Positions 28,098 to 37,130 of a DNA stretch of 64,000 nucleotides are shown here, in pieces (positions within the stretch are counted from its first letter, which is position 1; each line of letters begins with the position of its first letter). The notes below the pieces were generated by a model. It ran no database searches. It was not told the DNA's origin and worked only from the letters and a program-made list of their open reading frames with translations. The translations under genes were made by a program, and so were the position numbers. Origin of the DNA: Paracoccus aeridis (GTDB taxonomy: Bacteria; Pseudomonadota; Alphaproteobacteria; Rhodobacterales; Rhodobacteraceae); contig NZ_SELD02000043.1 in NCBI RefSeq assembly GCF_004923205.2, forward strand, positions 34,175 to 98,174, given 5' to 3'.

Positions 28098-28259
28098 GCG
28101 CCCCGGCGCCGTGAAAGTGTGGTTGCGAGACGCGTGAGATCCCGGCTTGTAGCGAGGTGCGCGGCTGGACTGCCGGCGTGAGCGGGGCGCGGTGGCCGTC
28201 CGCACGGGCCAAGGCTCGGCGCCGACAGCGGGCGCGGACGGTTCGGCGGATCGTGCGCC

Positions 28260-29051
28260 CTACAGCAACCCCGACGCCCGGAAGCTCAGCTCCCTGTCCT
28301 TGCCGATGATGAGGTGGTCGTGGACGATCAGGCCCATCGTCTCGGCCGCGGCGACGATGCGGCGGGTCATCTCGATGTCGGGGTCGCTGGGGGTCGGGTC
28401 GCCCGAGGGGTGGTTGTGGACCAGGATCAGGGCGCTGGCGTTCAGGTTCAGCGCGCGGCGCACGATTTCTCGCGGGTAGACCGGGACGTGGTCGACGGTG
28501 CCCTTCGCCTGTTCCTCGTCGGCGATCAGGACGTTCTTGCGGTCGAGATACAGCACCCGGAACTGCTCGATCTCGCCATGCGCCATCGCGGTGTGGCAGT
28601 AATCGACCAGCGCGTCCCAGCTTGTCAGCACCGGCCGGCGGATCACCCGGGACCGCGCCAGCCGCTGCGCTGCCGCCGCCACGATCTTCAGCTCGACGAT
28701 GATCGCGGGGCCGACGCCATCGACAGCCGCCAGTCGCGCGGGGTCGGCCGACAGCACGCGGTTGAAGTCGCCGAACTGCTCCAGCAGCCGCCGGGCGAGC
28801 GGCTTCATGTCTTGACGCGGCACCGCGCGGAACAGGACGAGTTCGAGCAGTTCATAGTCGGGCATGGCTGCCGCGCCGCCTTGCATGAAGCGATCGCGTA
28901 GGCGCGCGCGGTGGTCGGCGATGTAGCTCGGCTGCGCTGCCCCTGCCTTCTTCGCGGCCGCCGCAGGCGGCACGGCTTCCACGTCGTCCTGCGCCGGGTC
29001 GAACCGGAACAGCGACGGCGTGGCTTCGTGGAAGGCGTGATCCCCTGGCAT
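28260..29051 (-). CDS. radC: RadC family protein (JAB/MPN domain)
   Basis: 263-residue RadC-family protein. A helix-hairpin-helix region (AAVDGVGPAIIVELKIV, about 110-126) precedes the JAB metal-binding domain with HNHPSGDPTPSDPD (about 214-227), the zinc-ligand motif. The first 45 residues are a variable lead. RadC proteins were named for DNA repair, but that role has been questioned and the biochemical activity remains unclear. It stands alone between uvrC (convergent) and dnaJ (same strand, 36 bases upstream). Nothing suggests that it belongs to a mobile element here. Confidence 0.92.
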   Translation of the reverse strand: MPGDHAFHEATPSLFRFDPAQDDVEAVPPAAAAKKAGAAQPSYIADHRARLRDRFMQGGAAAMPDYELLELVLFRAVPRQDMKPLARRLLEQFGDFNRVLSADPARLAAVDGVGPAIIVELKIVAAAAQRLARSRVIRRPVLTSWDALVDYCHTAMAHGEIEQFRVLYLDRKNVLIADEEQAKGTVDHVPVYPREIVRRALNLNASALILVHNHPSGDPTPSDPDIEMTRRIVAAAETMGLIVHDHLIIGKDRELSFRASGLL

Positions 29052-29086
29052 GGCTGCCAGCCTGCCGGCAAAACCTTAAGGCTGCG

Positions 29087-30250
29087 TTAAGCGCCCAGCC
29101 CTTCCCAGAAATTCTTGATCTTGCCGAAGAAGTTCGACGTCTGCGGATGGTTGTCGGCGTCGATCGCCTCGAACTCGCGCAGGATCTCCTTCTGCCGCGC
29201 GGTCAGGTTCACGGGGGTTTCGACCGACAGCTCCACCAGCATGTCGCCGAAGTCGCCCTGCATCCCCGGCCCGTGGCGCAGCGGCGGCATCCCCTTGCCG
29301 CGCAGGCGCATCTGCTGGCCGGTCTGGCTGCCGGGCGCGATCCTGACCCGCGAGCGGCCGCCGTCGATCGTCGGCACCTCGACCTCGCCGCCAAGCGCCG
29401 CGGTCGTCATGCTGACGGGCACGTGGCAGGCGAGCATGCGCCCGTCGCGCATGAAGATCGCGTGGTCCTTGACCTCGACGAAGATGTAGAGGTCGCCCGG
29501 CGGCCCGCCGCGCAAGCCCGCCTCGCCCTCGCCCGCAAGGCGGATCCGGGTGCCGGTTTCCACGCCCGCGGGAATGTTCACCGCCAGCGCGCGCTGCTTT
29601 TCGATCCGGCCGGCGCCGCCGCATGCGGAACAGGGGTTCTTCACGATCTGGCCCTGTCCGTTGCAGGTGGGGCAGGTGCGTTCCACGGTGAAGAAGCCCT
29701 GGCTCGCGCGGACCTTGCCCATGCCGGCGCAGGTGGGGCAGGTGGCGGGCTCGACCGCGCCCTCGGCGCCGGTGCCGTTGCATTCGCCGCAGGCGACCGA
29801 GCCGGGAACGGAGATCGTCTTCTGCAACCCCGCGTAGGCTTCTTCCAGCGTGACCTGAAGATTGTAGCGCAGATCCTGCCCGCGGGTGGCGCGGTTGCGA
29901 CCGGACGCGGCACGTCCGCCCATCATGTCGCCGAACAGATCCTCGAACACGTCGGCGAAGGCGCTGCCGAAGTGGCCGTTGCCGCCGCGCGCGTCGCCGA
30001 AGCCGCCCGCCCCGAAGCCGCCGCCGTCGAAGGCCTGATGCCCGAAGCGGTCGTAGGCTGCCCGGCGCTGCGCGTCCTTCAGGCAGTCATAGGCCTCGTT
30101 CACTTCCTTGAAGCGGCCCTCCGACAGTTTGCAATCGGGGTTGCGGTCGGGGTGGAGTTCCTTGGCCTTGGCGCGGTAGGCCTTCTTGATCTCGTCGGCC
30201 GACGCGCCGCGCCCCACACCAAGAACCTCGTAGAAATCGCGCTTGGCCAT
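29087..30250 (-). CDS. dnaJ: Chaperone protein DnaJ
   Basis: 387-residue class I J-domain protein that delivers clients to DnaK and stimulates its ATPase. J domain at 1-70 with the HPD motif (KELHPDRNP); Gly/Phe-rich linker around 75-110; four zinc-finger repeats CGECNGTG, CPTCAGMG, CPTCNGQG and CSACGGAG (about 145-210); then the substrate-binding C-terminal domains. It lies 79 bases downstream of dnaK on the same strand, with a hairpin between them, and is presumably expressed from the dnaK heat-shock promoter at a reduced level. Confidence 0.97.
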   Translation of the reverse strand: MAKRDFYEVLGVGRGASADEIKKAYRAKAKELHPDRNPDCKLSEGRFKEVNEAYDCLKDAQRRAAYDRFGHQAFDGGGFGAGGFGDARGGNGHFGSAFADVFEDLFGDMMGGRAASGRNRATRGQDLRYNLQVTLEEAYAGLQKTISVPGSVACGECNGTGAEGAVEPATCPTCAGMGKVRASQGFFTVERTCPTCNGQGQIVKNPCSACGGAGRIEKQRALAVNIPAGVETGTRIRLAGEGEAGLRGGPPGDLYIFVEVKDHAIFMRDGRMLACHVPVSMTTAALGGEVEVPTIDGGRSRVRIAPGSQTGQQMRLRGKGMPPLRHGPGMQGDFGDMLVELSVETPVNLTARQKEILREFEAIDADNHPQTSNFFGKIKNFWEGLGA

Positions 30251-30277
30251 GATCTTCCGGTTTGAGGTGGATCGTCA

Positions 30278-30312
30278 ATGAAAGACCGGCCCGCGTGCAG
30301 AACACGGGCCGG
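30278..30312 (-). terminator. Hairpin between dnaK and dnaJ
   Basis: CCGGCCCG (30286-30293) pairs with CGGGCCGG (30305-30312). Read on the minus strand, the stem is followed by TCTTTCATT, giving a terminator-like arrangement 18 bases after the dnaK stop. It may end part of the transcripts, lowering dnaJ relative to dnaK. Confidence 0.55.
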
Positions 30313-30329
30313 CCACGGTCGCGGGAAGC

Positions 30330-32243
30330 TTACTTCCGCTTTTCTTCGCCCAGGTCCTCGAAGTCCGCGTCGACGATGTCGTCGTCCACGCCGCGCGGGT
30401 TCTCGTCACCCTCGCCTTCGCCCGAGGCACTGGTCTGGCCCGCCTTGTAGATCGCCTCGCCCAGCTTCATGGACGCATCCATCAGGTTCTGGATGCCGCC
30501 CTTGATCTTGCCGGGCTCGTCGGACTTCAGCGCGTCTTCCAGCGCGCCGATGGCCAGTTCGATCGCCTCGACGGTCGAGCCGTCGACCTTGTCGCCGTGC
30601 TCGTCCAGCGACTTGCGGGTCGAGTGGATCAGGCTTTCGGCCTGGTTGCGCGATTCGACCAGTTCGCGACGGCCCTTGTCGGCTTCGGCGTTCGCCTCGG
30701 CGTCCTTGACCATCTTCTCGATCTCCTCGTCGGACAGACCCCCCGACGCCTGGATCGTGATCTTCTGCTCTTTCCCGGTACCCTTGTCCTTGGCGTTCAC
30801 CGACACGATGCCGTTGGCGTCGATGTCGAAGGCCACCTCGATCTGCGGCATGCCGCGGGGGGCGGGCGGGATGTCCTCAAGGTTGAACTGGCCGAGCAGC
30901 TTGTTGTCGGCGGCCATCTCGCGTTCGCCCTGGAAGACGCGGATCGTCACGGCGTTCTGGTTGTCCTCGGCGGTCGAGAAGGTCTGCGACTTCTTGGTCG
31001 GGATCGTCGTGTTGCGGTCGATCAGGCGGGTGAAAACGCCGCCCAGCGTCTCGATCCCCAAGGACAGCGGCGTCACGTCGAGCAGCACCACGTCCTTGAC
31101 GTCGCCCTGCAGGACGCCCGCCTGCACCGCGGCGCCCAGCGCCACCACCTCGTCGGGGTTCACGCCCTTGTGGGGTTCCTTGCCGAAGAAGCTCGTCACT
31201 TCCTCGATCACCTTGGGCATGCGGGTCATGCCGCCGACCAGAACAACCTCGTCGATGTCGGACTTGGCGAGGCCCGCGTCCTTCAGCGCGTCCTGCAGCG
31301 GCTTGATGGTCCGCTTGATCAGGTCGGACACCAGGCTTTCCAGCTTCGCGCGGGTCAGCTTCATGACCATGTGCAGCGGCGTACCCGAGTTCTTGTCCAT
31401 CGAGATGAACGGCTGGTTGATCTCGGTCTGGGACGAGGACGACAGCTCGATCTTGGCCTTTTCCGCCGCTTCCTTCAGGCGCTGAAGTGCCATCTTGTCG
31501 CGGGTCAGGTCGACGCCGTGCTCTTTCTTGAACTCGTCGGCAAGGTAGTTGACGATCTTCATGTCGAAGTCTTCGCCGCCGAGGAAGGTGTCCCCGTTGG
31601 TCGATTTCACCTCGAACAGGCCGTCGTCGATTTCCAGGATGGTGATGTCAAAGGTGCCGCCGCCGAGGTCATAGACCGCGATCGTCTTGCTGTCCTTCTT
31701 GTCGAGCCCGTAGGCCAGCGCGGCCGCCGTCGGCTCGTTGATAATGCGCAGCACTTCCAGGCCCGCGATCTTGCCCGCGTCCTTGGTCGCCTGGCGCTGG
31801 GCGTCGTTGAAGTAGGCCGGGACGGTGATGACCGCCTGCTCGACCTTCTCGCCCAGGTAGGATTCGGCGGTTTCCTTCATCTTCTGAAGGATCATCGCGC
31901 TGACCTGCGCGGGGGAATACTTCTCGCCCCGGACTTCGACCCAGGCGTCGCCGTTGCCGCTGTCGACGATCTTGTAGGGGACCAGGTCGCGGTCCTTCTT
32001 GACCTCGGCATCGGTCACGCGGCGCCCGATCAGGCGCTTGACGGCGAAGACGGTGTTTTCGGGGTTGGTGACGGCCTGACGCTTGGCGGGCTGGCCGACG
32101 AGGCGTTCGCTTTCGGTGAAGCCCACGATGGACGGCGTCGTGCGCGCGCCTTCCGAGTTCTCGATCACCTTGGGCTGGCTGCCGTCCATGATGGCGACAA
32201 CGCTGTTCGTGGTTCCGAGGTCGATGCCGATGACTTTGGCCAT
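30330..32243 (-). CDS. dnaK: Chaperone protein DnaK (Hsp70)
   Basis: 637-residue Hsp70. The ATPase domain begins [13 protein letters not shown] and contains [19 protein letters not shown] and [10 protein letters not shown]. The linker [15 protein letters not shown] leads into the substrate-binding domain, and the C-terminus ends in an acidic tail ([10 protein letters not shown]) as in most bacterial DnaK. Length is normal. A near-consensus alphaproteobacterial sigma-32 promoter lies about 110-140 bases upstream. It forms the dnaK-dnaJ pair; grpE is not in the window. Confidence 0.98.
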   Translation of the reverse strand: MAKVIGIDLGTTNSVVAIMDGSQPKVIENSEGARTTPSIVGFTESERLVGQPAKRQAVTNPENTVFAVKRLIGRRVTDAEVKKDRDLVPYKIVDSGNGDAWVEVRGEKYSPAQVSAMILQKMKETAESYLGEKVEQAVITVPAYFNDAQRQATKDAGKIAGLEVLRIINEPTAAALAYGLDKKDSKTIAVYDLGGGTFDITILEIDDGLFEVKSTNGDTFLGGEDFDMKIVNYLADEFKKEHGVDLTRDKMALQRLKEAAEKAKIELSSSSQTEINQPFISMDKNSGTPLHMVMKLTRAKLESLVSDLIKRTIKPLQDALKDAGLAKSDIDEVVLVGGMTRMPKVIEEVTSFFGKEPHKGVNPDEVVALGAAVQAGVLQGDVKDVVLLDVTPLSLGIETLGGVFTRLIDRNTTIPTKKSQTFSTAEDNQNAVTIRVFQGEREMAADNKLLGQFNLEDIPPAPRGMPQIEVAFDIDANGIVSVNAKDKGTGKEQKITIQASGGLSDEEIEKMVKDAEANAEADKGRRELVESRNQAESLIHSTRKSLDEHGDKVDGSTVEAIELAIGALEDALKSDEPGKIKGGIQNLMDASMKLGEAIYKAGQTSASGEGEGDENPRGVDDDIVDADFEDLGEEKRK

Positions 32244-32349
32244 GCGTTTACCTTTCTTGCGGCGATGATGCGGGTTCCGGGTCCGATCTGCGGCCCCCGG
32301 TTCCCTATCCCGTGGGGGTGTGATGGCCGGTGACCCGGCCGGTTCGATG

Positions 32350-32381
32350 GGTATATAGGAAGGGGATTTTGGGCCTGCAAG
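32350..32381 (-). promoter_or_regulatory. Heat-shock (sigma-32) promoter of dnaK
   Basis: On the minus strand CTTG (plus-strand positions 32378-32381) is followed after 18 bases by CCTATATACC (32359 down to 32350). The alphaproteobacterial sigma-32 consensus is CTTG-N17/18-CYTATNTNNG, so only the final G differs. The promoter faces dnaK and lies in the leader just upstream of the divergent alkB start. Confidence 0.8.
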
Positions 32382-32398
32382 CGCTGCGAGACGGTAGC

Positions 32399-33112
32399 AT
32401 GAACGACACGGAAACCAGTCCCTCGCCCGGTTCCGGCGGCCCTGCGGCGCCGCGCGGGATCCGCGGCATCGGGCTGTGGCCGGGCCTGCTGGACGGCCTC
32501 GCGCAGGTCGATCTGATGGCCGAAGTCGAGGCGATCTGGGACGCCGCCCCGCCGGTGCGGCCCGTCACCCGCTGGGGCAAGCCGCTGTCGGTCGCGATGA
32601 CCTCGGCGGGTGCGCTCGGCTGGACCAGCGACCGCCGCGGCTACCGCTACGAGCCGCGGCAACCCGACGGGCGGGCGTGGCCGCCGATCCCCGGCAGCCT
32701 GCTGGCGCTCTGGGACCACGTCACGGGCGGCGCGCGGCGGCCCGACAGCTGCCTTGTCAACCTGTACCGCGAGGGCGCGCGGATGGGGCTGCACCAGGAC
32801 CGGGACGAAGCCGACCTGTCCTGCCCCGTGGTGTCGGTCAGCCTTGGCGACGACGCGCTGTTCCGGGCGGGAGGAACCGAGCGGGGCGGGCCCACGGAAA
32901 GCGTCTGGCTGCACTCGGGCGACGTGATGGTGCTGGCCGGACCCGCGCGGCTGGCGTTTCACGGGATCGACAGGATACGGCCGGGCAGTTCCGACCTCGT
33001 GCCCGGCGGCGGGCGGGTCAACCTGACGCTGCGGGTGGCGGGGCGGGATGCGGGACAAGACCCGGGGCAGGCCCCGCGGCCCGGCGCCGGGGTCAGCGCG
33101 CCGACCAGCTGA
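32399..33112 (+). CDS. alkB: AlkB-like 2-oxoglutarate/Fe(II)-dependent DNA dealkylase
   Basis: 237-residue dioxygenase expected to remove methyl groups from damaged bases by oxidation. Iron ligands are visible as LHQDRDE (HxD) and the distal His in FHGIDR; the 2-oxoglutarate-binding Arg is in [20 protein letters not shown] and [13 protein letters not shown] are conserved AlkB strands. The C-terminal 25 residues (from about 212) are extra Gly/Pro-rich sequence. It starts inside the upstream side of the dnaK promoter region and is divergently transcribed, so the two may influence each other. It overlaps the convergent ABC permease by 20 bases. Confidence 0.93.
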   Translation: MNDTETSPSPGSGGPAAPRGIRGIGLWPGLLDGLAQVDLMAEVEAIWDAAPPVRPVTRWGKPLSVAMTSAGALGWTSDRRGYRYEPRQPDGRAWPPIPGSLLALWDHVTGGARRPDSCLVNLYREGARMGLHQDRDEADLSCPVVSVSLGDDALFRAGGTERGGPTESVWLHSGDVMVLAGPARLAFHGIDRIRPGSSDLVPGGGRVNLTLRVAGRDAGQDPGQAPRPGAGVSAPTS

Positions 33113-33911
33113 GCGACCGGGCGTTGCGGGTCACGAACTCCAGCATCAGCCCGATCATCAGGCAGGCCAGCGTGAACCAGACCGCGTATTCCCAGTTCGA
33201 GTTGCGGGGCGAATAGTTGATGAAGGCGTATCCCCGCGCCTGGTCGATGACGTGGAACAGCGGATTCCAGTCGAACATGTTCAACATCATCGTCGGCAGC
33301 ACGTTGGCCACGAACATCTTGCCCGATGCGATCATGTTGATCCGCTGGTAGAACGAGCTGATGATGCTGATCCCCGCCGGCCACCACTGCTTGGCCGACA
33401 TGAAGATCATCCCGATCGCGCAGCCCGACGCCCAGGCCAGCAGGAACATCCCGGCGAGCCCCTGAAGGTTCTCGATGTGGATGGGGGTGACCAGCGCGTG
33501 GTAGGTCCACAGGATCACTATGGATGCCAGCGTCTCCTGATAGAGAACCGTCAGCCCGGTCGAGCTGATCGTGACGGCCGTGTTCATCGGCTCGTGCTTC
33601 ATCATGGCCGAGGTCGAGTTCGCCGCCCCCGTCATCGCGCCGATCGCCTTGGCGTGGGTCATGAACAGGAAGATCCCGGTCATGAGGAAGACGATGAAGT
33701 CGCCCCGGATGGGCGAGCGCTGGACACCCATCACGTGGAACATCATGTAGAAGCCGGCGACCATCGCCAAAGCCTGCCCGACCGACATGGCAAGGCCCAC
33801 GACCGCGTTGCTGTGCGAACTGCGCAGGTTGTGGACGGTCTGGTGATAGATCAGCGCCAGCGTCGAGAACGCGGCCTGGGCCAGGTTGCGGTTGCGCGGC
33901 TGGACGAACAT
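33093..33911 (-). CDS. ABC-2 type polysaccharide export permease
   Basis: 272-residue ABC-2 family inner-membrane protein, resembling capsule-export permeases of the KpsM/CtrC type. About six hydrophobic segments are visible, and the N-terminus (AFSTLALIYHQTVHNLRSSHSNAV) is the amphipathic lead seen in rhodobacterial homologues. The start at 33911 is preferred over 34061 because the longer frame is Pro/Arg-rich and unconserved. It is divergent from cysQ and the polysaccharide genes to the right. No ATP-binding partner is present in the window. Export of a surface polysaccharide is the likely role. Confidence 0.8.
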   Translation of the reverse strand: MFVQPRNRNLAQAAFSTLALIYHQTVHNLRSSHSNAVVGLAMSVGQALAMVAGFYMMFHVMGVQRSPIRGDFIVFLMTGIFLFMTHAKAIGAMTGAANSTSAMMKHEPMNTAVTISSTGLTVLYQETLASIVILWTYHALVTPIHIENLQGLAGMFLLAWASGCAIGMIFMSAKQWWPAGISIISSFYQRINMIASGKMFVANVLPTMMLNMFDWNPLFHVIDQARGYAFINYSPRNSNWEYAVWFTLACLMIGLMLEFVTRNARSLSWSAR

Positions 33912-34121
33912 GCGGGCGGCCTTCGGTGCGGGCGGGGCAGAGGGGTGGGCAGACGGGTGGGGCGACGGCGAAAGCGTGCCCGGGACGGCACGGGCGGGCA
34001 GTGCGCTGATCGGCCGGCTTGCCGGATACAATCGGCGCGAGCATAAGGGGAGCGGTCGCATCTTTCAACGCCGGGCATCCGTCCGGATCGTCGGCGACCG
34101 GGCCGAACGGAAGGAAAGCGC

Positions 34122-34922
34122 ATGCAATTCGACGAACTTGTCGCCGTGATGCGGCGGCTCGCGCTTCAGGCCGGGGACCGAATCATGCAGGTCTACAACG
34201 GCCCCGAGTTCGAGGTCCGCGCCAAGGGCGACGAATCCCCCGTGACCGAGGCGGACGAGGCGGCCGACGCGCTGATCTCGGCCGGGCTGCGCAGGGCGTT
34301 CCCCGACGTGGCGCTGGTGACCGAGGAGCAGGCCGACACCCACGGGCAGAGCCTGCACACCTTCCTCATCGTCGACCCGCTCGACGGCACCAAGGAGTTC
34401 GTGCAGCGCCGCGGCGACTTCACCGTCAACATCGCCTATGTCCTCCACGGCACGCCGGTCCGCGGCGTGGTCTACGCGCCCGCCAGGGGGCGGCTGTTCT
34501 ACACGCTGGCCGACGGCCGCTCGGTCGAGGAGATCGGGCCGTTCCGCGACACTCCCGGCGAGGTGCGCCCGATCGGGGTGAACCCGGTCCCGGACAACCG
34601 CGCGTTGATGGTCGTGGCGTCCAAGTCGCACCGCGACCGGGCGACCGACGACTATATCGGGCAGTACGGCGTGCGCGACATGACCAGCGCCGGGTCGTCG
34701 CTGAAGTTTTGCCTCGTCGCCACCGGCGAGGCCGACCTCTACCCGCGCCTCGGCCGCACCATGGAATGGGACACGGCGGCGGGCGACGCGGTGCTGCGCG
34801 GCGCGGGCGGGCAGGTGGTCCGCTTCGACGACCAGGCGGCGCTGACCTACGGCAAGCCGGGGTTCGAGAACCCGTTCTTCATCGCCTACGCGCCGGGCGT
34901 CCTTCTGCACCCGCAGGGCTGA
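34122..34922 (+). CDS. cysQ: 3'(2'),5'-bisphosphate nucleotidase CysQ
   Basis: 266-residue inositol-monophosphatase-fold enzyme that hydrolyses 3'-phosphoadenosine 5'-phosphate (PAP) to AMP. Metal-binding motifs are VTEEQ (about 66-71) and DPLDGTKEFV, and the C-terminal WDTAAGDAVLRGAGG completes the active site. The start at 34122 has AAGGAAAG upstream. PAP is the by-product of PAPS-dependent sulfotransferases and sulfate assimilation; a sulfotransferase gene is encoded 8 kb downstream in the same locus. The next gene starts 3 bases after its stop. Confidence 0.95.
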   Translation: MQFDELVAVMRRLALQAGDRIMQVYNGPEFEVRAKGDESPVTEADEAADALISAGLRRAFPDVALVTEEQADTHGQSLHTFLIVDPLDGTKEFVQRRGDFTVNIAYVLHGTPVRGVVYAPARGRLFYTLADGRSVEEIGPFRDTPGEVRPIGVNPVPDNRALMVVASKSHRDRATDDYIGQYGVRDMTSAGSSLKFCLVATGEADLYPRLGRTMEWDTAAGDAVLRGAGGQVVRFDDQAALTYGKPGFENPFFIAYAPGVLLHPQG

Positions 34923-34925
34923 GCC

Positions 34926-35726
34926 GTGTCCGTCGTCATCGTCATCCCCGCGCGCAACGCCTCGACCCGCTACCCGGGCAAGCCGCTGGTGCCGCTGACG
35001 GGCGCATCGGGGCAGGCGCGGGCGCTGATCCGGCGCAGCTGGGACGCGGCGATGCAGGTCGCGGGCGCGGACCGGGTGATCGTCGCGACCGACGACGACC
35101 GCATCGCCGACCACGCGGCGGGGTTCGGGGCCGAGGTCGCGATGACCTCGACCACCTGCCGCAACGGAACGGAACGCTGCGCCGAGGCGGTGGCGGGCCT
35201 TGGCCTTTCGCCCGAGATTGTCGTGAACCTGCAGGGCGACGCGCCCCTGACACCCGCGTGGTTCGTCGAGGATCTGGTCGCGGGCCTGCGCGGCGATCCG
35301 GTCGCGCAGGTCGCGACGCCGGTCCTGAACTGCACCGGCGCGATGCGCGCGGACCTGCTGGCCGACCGCGCCGCGGGCCGCGTCGGCGGGACCACCGCCG
35401 TGTTCGGGGCGGACCGGCGGGCGCTCTATTTTTCGAAGGAAGTGATCCCGTTCGTGCCGCACGACGTGGCCGCCCACGCGCCCAGTCCCGTGTTCCACCA
35501 TGTCGGCGTCTACGCCTACCGCCCCGGGCCGCTCGCCGCCTATGCCGGCTGGCCCGAGGGTACGCTGGAGCGGCTGGAAGGGCTGGAGCAGCTTCGCTTC
35601 CTCGAGCGCGGCGTCCCGGTGCTATGCGTCGAGGTCCAGGCCCGCGGGCGCGAGTTCTGGGAACTGAACAACCCCGAGGACGTGCCGCGGATCGAGGCGA
35701 TGATGCGGCGGATGGGGCTGGATTGA
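34926..35726 (+). CDS. kdsB: 3-deoxy-manno-octulosonate cytidylyltransferase (CMP-Kdo synthetase)
   Basis: 266-residue nucleotidyltransferase that makes CMP-Kdo from Kdo and CTP. The signature is IPARNASTRYPGKPLVPL (about 6-23); NLQGDAPLTP and GVYAYRPGPLAAYAGWP are also family segments. It starts with GTG three bases after cysQ. Its place among capsule-type genes makes a KpsU-like role (Kdo for capsule linkage) possible in addition to, or instead of, LPS core synthesis. The two isozymes are hard to separate by sequence. Confidence 0.9.
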   Translation: MSVVIVIPARNASTRYPGKPLVPLTGASGQARALIRRSWDAAMQVAGADRVIVATDDDRIADHAAGFGAEVAMTSTTCRNGTERCAEAVAGLGLSPEIVVNLQGDAPLTPAWFVEDLVAGLRGDPVAQVATPVLNCTGAMRADLLADRAAGRVGGTTAVFGADRRALYFSKEVIPFVPHDVAAHAPSPVFHHVGVYAYRPGPLAAYAGWPEGTLERLEGLEQLRFLERGVPVLCVEVQARGREFWELNNPEDVPRIEAMMRRMGLD

Positions 35727-36997
35727 CGGAACCGGACGCGCGCGGGGTGGCGGACGCGCGCGGGGTGGCGGACGCGCGCGGGGCGACGGAAACGCGCGGG
35801 GTGACGGTCAGCGTCGTTGTCGTCTCGCGCCACCGCCCCGGCCCGCTGGCGCTGTGCCTTTCCGCCCTGACGCTCCAGGATCATCCGGCGTTCGAAATCG
35901 TGCTGGTGGCCGATCCGGGATCGGTCGGCCTGCGCCCGGACCTGCCGATCCGGCGGGTGCCGTTCGACCTGCCCAACATCTCCGCCGCGCGCAACGCGGG
36001 GATCGCCGCGGCGGCGGGCGATGTCGTGGCCTTCATCGATGACGACGCGGTGGCCGAGCCGACTTGGCTGTCCCGCCTCGCCGCGCCCTTTGCGAACCCG
36101 GCGGTGCTGGCCGCCACGGGCTTCACGCGCGGCCGCGACGGGTTGCGCTGGCAGGCGCGGGCCGAACGGATGACCCGCGACGGGCTGGCCGTTCCGGTTC
36201 AACCGGAAGGCGAATCGGTCCTGCTGCTGAGGCCGCTCGACGGCCTGCCGGTCAGCACGCTCGGCACCAACTGCGCGTTCCGCCGCGCGGCGCTGCGGGA
36301 CGTGGGCGGGTTCGACCCGGCCTTCGCGTATCACCTGGACGAAAGCGACCTGAACATGCGGATGGCCGCGCGCTGGCCGGACGCGCCTACCGCGGTGGTG
36401 CCCGGGGCCGAGGTCGCGCATGGCTGGGCGGGCGACGACCGCCGCAGCGCGTCCGGCGTGCCTTCCGACCTCACACAGGTCGGCCGGTCCACCGCGATCT
36501 TCTGCGCGCGCCACGGCGGCGATCCGGCGCGCGCGTCCGAAAGGCTGCGCGCGCGGCTGCTGCGGCTGATGGTGGCCGGTCGGCTCGACCCGCTGCGGGT
36601 GACGCCGCTGATGCGGACGTTTGCGGCGGGCGCGGCAAGCGCGCCCCCCAGCGTCTGCTGGCCGGAACCGCTTCCCGGCAGCCCCGCCGCCGCTTCCCTG
36701 CTGACCCTGCCCGGCACCGGCCCGCGCGCCCATGTCGTCCTTTGCGGCTGGCACCGGCAGCGCCGCCGCCTGCGCGCAGAAGCCGCGCGCGCCGCCCGCG
36801 GCGGGCGGCTGGTGACGCTGATCCTGCTCAGCCCCTCGATCCTGCCGCACCGGGCCCGGTTCGATCCGGCGGGGTTCTGGGAACAGGCGGGCGGCCTGTG
36901 GGGGCCGTCGCTGCCCGGCGACCCGCCCGTCCGCCGATGGCGCTGTCGCGACCGTGCCGCGCGCGAGGCACGGCGCCTGTCGCACATGCGCCTTTGA
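35723..36997 (+). CDS. Family 2 glycosyltransferase
   Basis: 424-residue GT2-type transferase. The GT-A domain runs from about residue 28: VSVVVVSRHRP, then ISAARNAGIAAAAGDVVAFID followed by DDAVAEP (the DxD-like metal site), and HLDESDLNMRM with the catalytic-base type Asp. The C-terminal 110 residues have no clear domain. The first codon is a TTG overlapping the kdsB stop; residues 5-28 are encoded by four copies of an 18-bp repeat, so a GTG near 35804 could be the real start. Sugar specificity is unknown; it is one of five probable transferases in this locus. Confidence 0.82.
   Translation: MTEPDARGVADARGVADARGATETRGVTVSVVVVSRHRPGPLALCLSALTLQDHPAFEIVLVADPGSVGLRPDLPIRRVPFDLPNISAARNAGIAAAAGDVVAFIDDDAVAEPTWLSRLAAPFANPAVLAATGFTRGRDGLRWQARAERMTRDGLAVPVQPEGESVLLLRPLDGLPVSTLGTNCAFRRAALRDVGGFDPAFAYHLDESDLNMRMAARWPDAPTAVVPGAEVAHGWAGDDRRSASGVPSDLTQVGRSTAIFCARHGGDPARASERLRARLLRLMVAGRLDPLRVTPLMRTFAAGAASAPPSVCWPEPLPGSPAAASLLTLPGTGPRAHVVLCGWHRQRRRLRAEAARAARGGRLVTLILLSPSILPHRARFDPAGFWEQAGGLWGPSLPGDPPVRRWRCRDRAAREARRLSHMRL
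35735..35806 (+). repeat. 18-bp tandem repeat, four copies
   Basis: Four tandem copies of GACGCGCGCGGGGTGGCG-like units (35735, 35753, 35771, 35789). The first two are identical and the last two diverge. In the glycosyltransferase frame they encode DARGVA-type hexapeptides, so changes in copy number keep the frame. Confidence 0.85.
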
Positions 36998-37130
36998 TGC
37001 AAATGTCGCACGAAATCGGCGGGCTTCGACCCGTCGCGGCCGTCGTTCGCTTGCTACGGCCCGCGTGTGTGGGTAAGCCCGTTGCATGAAAGCAGGGCGG
37101 GTGCGCGTCACCCCTAACGGAGCTACGTTC

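Noticed and set aside
26061..28205. 714-codon minus-strand open frame opposite uvrC
   Set aside because: Antisense shadow of a certain gene; composition is typical of GC-rich antisense frames and it has no conserved motif.
28098..28259. Possible small RNA or tRNA gene between uvrC and radC
   Set aside because: No cloverleaf or conserved RNA pattern was found; the segment is GC-rich without a clear promoter or terminator.
28260..29051. RadC as part of a mobile or defence island
   Set aside because: GC and context (uvrC, dnaJ, dnaK) are those of the core chromosome; no integrase or defence genes are adjacent.
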